From: JAHRAH01 sp051009015
Lineage (GTDB): Bacteria; Pseudomonadota; Gammaproteobacteria; Tethybacterales; Persebacteraceae
Reading direction: 5' to 3'
Assembly (NCBI GenBank): GCA_051009015.1
Contig: JBPCWZ010000178.1
Location: forward strand, 1-14,070
DNA length: 14,070 bases
The notes beneath the pieces were generated by a model, which saw only the letters and a program-made list of their open reading frames with translations, was not told the origin of the DNA and ran no database searches. Shown in pieces: positions 13,366 to 14,070 of this stretch. Made by a program: the position numbers and the translations under genes. Position 1 is the stretch's first letter; each line of letters starts with the position of its first letter.

Positions 13366-14070
13366 TTAAAGTTTCGGCAACACGCGCAAAGGGTCAAAGG
13401 GTTTTCCGGCTTTGCGAATTTCAAAGTGCAGCATTGGCATCGGCGCGCCGCTGTCGCCCAATGTTGCGATTTTTTGCCCGCGCTTTACCTTGTCGCCTTC
13501 GCCGACCAGAATGGTTTGATTATGCGCATACGCCGACAAATAATCGTTTGCGTGTTTGATAATCACCAATCGCCCGTAACTTTTGACGCCCGTCCCCACA
13601 TAAACGACTTTGCCATCGGCACCGGCATAAACCGGCGCGCCGGTTTTTCCGGCAATATTAATCCCCTTGTTGCTTTCGGAAAACTTTTCTATCACCGCAC
13701 CCGCCGAAGGCCAAGACCAATCCACGCCAAAACGCCGCCGCTGGGCGAGTAATACCGGCGGCTTTTTGCCCGAAGTTTCGGCGGAAGTGGATGGCGGCTT
13801 TACGGCGGGAATCGCGGCAGTTGCCGGGGCGGCGGGAATGGGCTTTTCGCTCTTTTGCACTTTGGCAAGGGTTTCGGGCGTGTAAATATGTTTGACGGCA
13901 AGGGGTCCTTCCTTGACCGGCAAGTTTGCTATATCCTTCTTCGGCTTTGCGGCATTGGGGACAAAGGTCGGCGCGGCGGTGTTTCCCGGCGGGGCGGTGC
14001 TTGTCGGCGCGCTGCTGACGACAACCGGGGCTTTGTTTTTTATCACCGGAGTAGCGGCGGGGGCGGCGGG
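13366..14070 (-). CDS. nlpD: NlpD-type degenerate LytM (M23) protein, 5' end outside the window
   Basis: The visible 234 C-terminal residues start in a Pro/Ala/Thr-rich linker and end with a LytM domain (about 116-234). NlpD activates the septal amidase AmiC from the outer membrane during cell separation. The closing domain matches NlpD closely: DWSWPSAGAVIEKF, GINIAGKTGAPVYA, YGRLVIIKHANDYLSAYAHN, and LHFEIRKAGKPFDPLRVLP. Counting from the edge, the usual zinc ligands His and Asp are N134 and N138, and the first His of HxH is M213. Only H183 and H215 remain, so it should not be an active endopeptidase, as expected for NlpD. The frame stays open to the window edge; the GTG at 14046 is internal to the linker, not the start. 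A lipobox and LysM domain, if present, lie beyond the window. Confidence 0.9.
   Translation of the reverse strand, partial: PAAPAATPVIKNKAPVVVSSAPTSTAPPGNTAAPTFVPNAAKPKKDIANLPVKEGPLAVKHIYTPETLAKVQKSEKPIPAAPATAAIPAVKPPSTSAETSGKKPPVLLAQRRRFGVDWSWPSAGAVIEKFSESNKGINIAGKTGAPVYAGADGKVVYVGTGVKSYGRLVIIKHANDYLSAYAHNQTILVGEGDKVKRGQKIATLGDSGAPMPMLHFEIRKAGKPFDPLRVLPKL

Overview
The window looks like a GC-rich chromosome segment from a gammaproteobacterium. The gene order trpA-accD-folC-dedD-cvpA-purF-metZ is the familiar order of that class, and a degenerate-LytM NlpD-type protein lies at the right edge. Species or family cannot be fixed from the sequence. Intergenic DNA is unusually rich in hairpins, including Neisseria dRS3-like palindromes of the form ATTCCCGC...GCGGGAAT. 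That suggests a repeat-laden genome, possibly of an uncultured or host-associated lineage, which is inference only.

Layout. Positions 1-381 carry no supported gene but hold a 7-bp tandem repeat, several hairpins, a dRS3-like palindrome and a compact three-way-junction fold. A lipoprotein gene of unknown function follows (382-1323). Positions 1324-1860 are a repeat island: two inverted copies of a ~90-bp multi-hairpin element flank a very strong G-quadruplex motif. Next come comM/yifB (1861-3375) and trmL (3401-3898), then a second block starting with a structurally odd SbmA/BacA-like transporter (4022-5212).

That transporter overlaps trpA by ATGA, and trpA-accD-folC continue with ATGA overlaps. 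The SPOR-domain gene overlaps the end of folC. cvpA, purF and metZ follow with gaps of a few bases or a 1-base overlap, so positions 4022-12397 read as one translationally coupled operon. It joins tryptophan, fatty acid, folate, purine and methionine biosynthesis with two envelope proteins. trpB is not next to trpA here; its usual place is taken by the transporter gene.

The right end is on the minus strand. The 3' part of an nlpD-like gene (13366 to the window edge) ends at a terminator. It is followed by a small secreted protein gene (13213-12554) with its own AT-rich promoter, a tandem 15-bp repeat over the promoter, a clear ribosome binding site and a strong terminator. The product is a signal-peptide protein with two ~60-residue four-cysteine repeats that I do not recognise. 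It is the best candidate here for undescribed biology, with the repeat-element/G-quadruplex island, the three-way-junction element and the rearranged SbmA-like transporter next.
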